6,196 nucleotides of DNA from Flaviramulus sp. (lineage in GTDB: Bacteria > Bacteroidota > Bacteroidia > Flavobacteriales > Flavobacteriaceae), in contig JALRJA010000047.1 in assembly GCA_023255235.1 (NCBI GenBank), forward strand, positions 1 to 6,196, read 5' to 3'. Numbering within the stretch: the stretch's first letter is position 1; each line of letters starts with the position of its first letter. The position numbers and the translations under genes are program-made. The notes below the pieces were generated by a model that saw nothing but the letters and a program-made list of their open reading frames with translations, was not told the DNA's origin and searched no databases. Shown here piece after piece: positions 6,066 through 6,196 of the stretch.

Positions 6066-6140
6066 GGGCGCATAGCTCAGTTGGTTCAGAGCACTTGGTT
6101 TACACCCAAGGGGTCGGGGGTTCGAATCCCTCTGCGCCCA
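6066..6140 (+). tRNA. tRNA-Val, anticodon UAC
   Basis: The complete 75-base cloverleaf can be folded by eye. The acceptor stem GGGCGCA (6066-6072) pairs with TGCGCCC (6133-6139), the D stem GCTC/GAGC (6075-6078, 6089-6092), the anticodon stem CTTGG/CCAAG (6094-6098, 6106-6110) and the T stem GGGGG/CCCTC (6116-6120, 6128-6132, with one G-U) around TTCGAAT. The loop TTTACAC holds TAC at 6101-6103, which reads valine GTA and, if modified, other GTN codons. The discriminator is A6140. The 3' CCA is not encoded (CAA follows) and must be added by the CCA-adding enzyme. Confidence 0.97.
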
Positions 6141-6141
6141 C

Positions 6142-6170
6142 AAAGGTTTTCAGAAATGAAAACCTTTTTT
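6142..6170 (+). terminator. Intrinsic terminator of tRNA-Val
   Basis: AAAGGTTTTC (6142-6151) is perfectly complementary to GAAAACCTTT (6158-6167), ten pairs around the six-base loop AGAAAT. A run of six T bases (6165-6170) overlaps the end of the stem, and a further four T follow after one C. It begins two bases past the tRNA, so the tRNA is a single-gene unit. The remaining 20 or so bases of the window hold no gene start that I can see. Confidence 0.88.
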
Positions 6171-6196
6171 CTTTTCACACTATTTATAGTTAATAT

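Noticed and set aside
6179..6190. Short inverted repeat ACTAT/ATAGT with a 2-base centre at the window end
   Set aside because: Five A/T-rich pairs with a loop too small to form fully are expected by chance here, and the window ends before any context.

Overview
The window looks like ordinary chromosomal core sequence from a member of the Flavobacteriaceae (Bacteroidota). The reasons are the high A+T content, A-rich start regions without clear Shine-Dalgarno sites, a Bacteroidota-type promoter (TTTG, then TAnnTTTG) in front of a tRNA gene, and protein sequences of clearly flavobacterial type. All real genes lie on the + strand. I see no mobile element, CRISPR array, phage gene or defence system.

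Layout. 1-1077 is anmK, a cell-wall recycling kinase whose start codon is the first base of the window. 1078-1348 is a 271-base non-coding stretch with a weak terminator, a good -7 promoter box and several inverted repeats that could fold the leader of the next gene. 1349-2740 is nhaD, a Na+/H+ antiporter. 2741-2843 is a short non-coding gap with a palindromic repeat-like element and overlapping alternative hairpins. 2844-6003 is a tightly packed operon, exbB-exbD-tonB/tolA-like-folC, with gaps of 1, -1 and 4 bases. 6004-6065 carries the promoter of a tRNA-Val(UAC) gene at 6066-6140, which is followed by a strong intrinsic terminator.

How the parts work together. ExbB and ExbD form an inner-membrane proton-driven motor, and the third protein carries its force across the periplasm to the outer membrane. 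It is TonB-like in context, but has a TolA-like charged helix and a cysteine pair. FolC is a cytosolic folate enzyme with no evident mechanistic link to that motor; its place in the operon is positional. NhaD exchanges Na+ for H+ and so shares the ion-gradient theme with ExbBD, but nothing in the sequence shows joint control.

I found no convincing undescribed system. The leads most worth checking are the possible structured leader of nhaD, the hairpin cluster before exbB, the histidine cluster in an NhaD loop and the hybrid TonB/TolA architecture.
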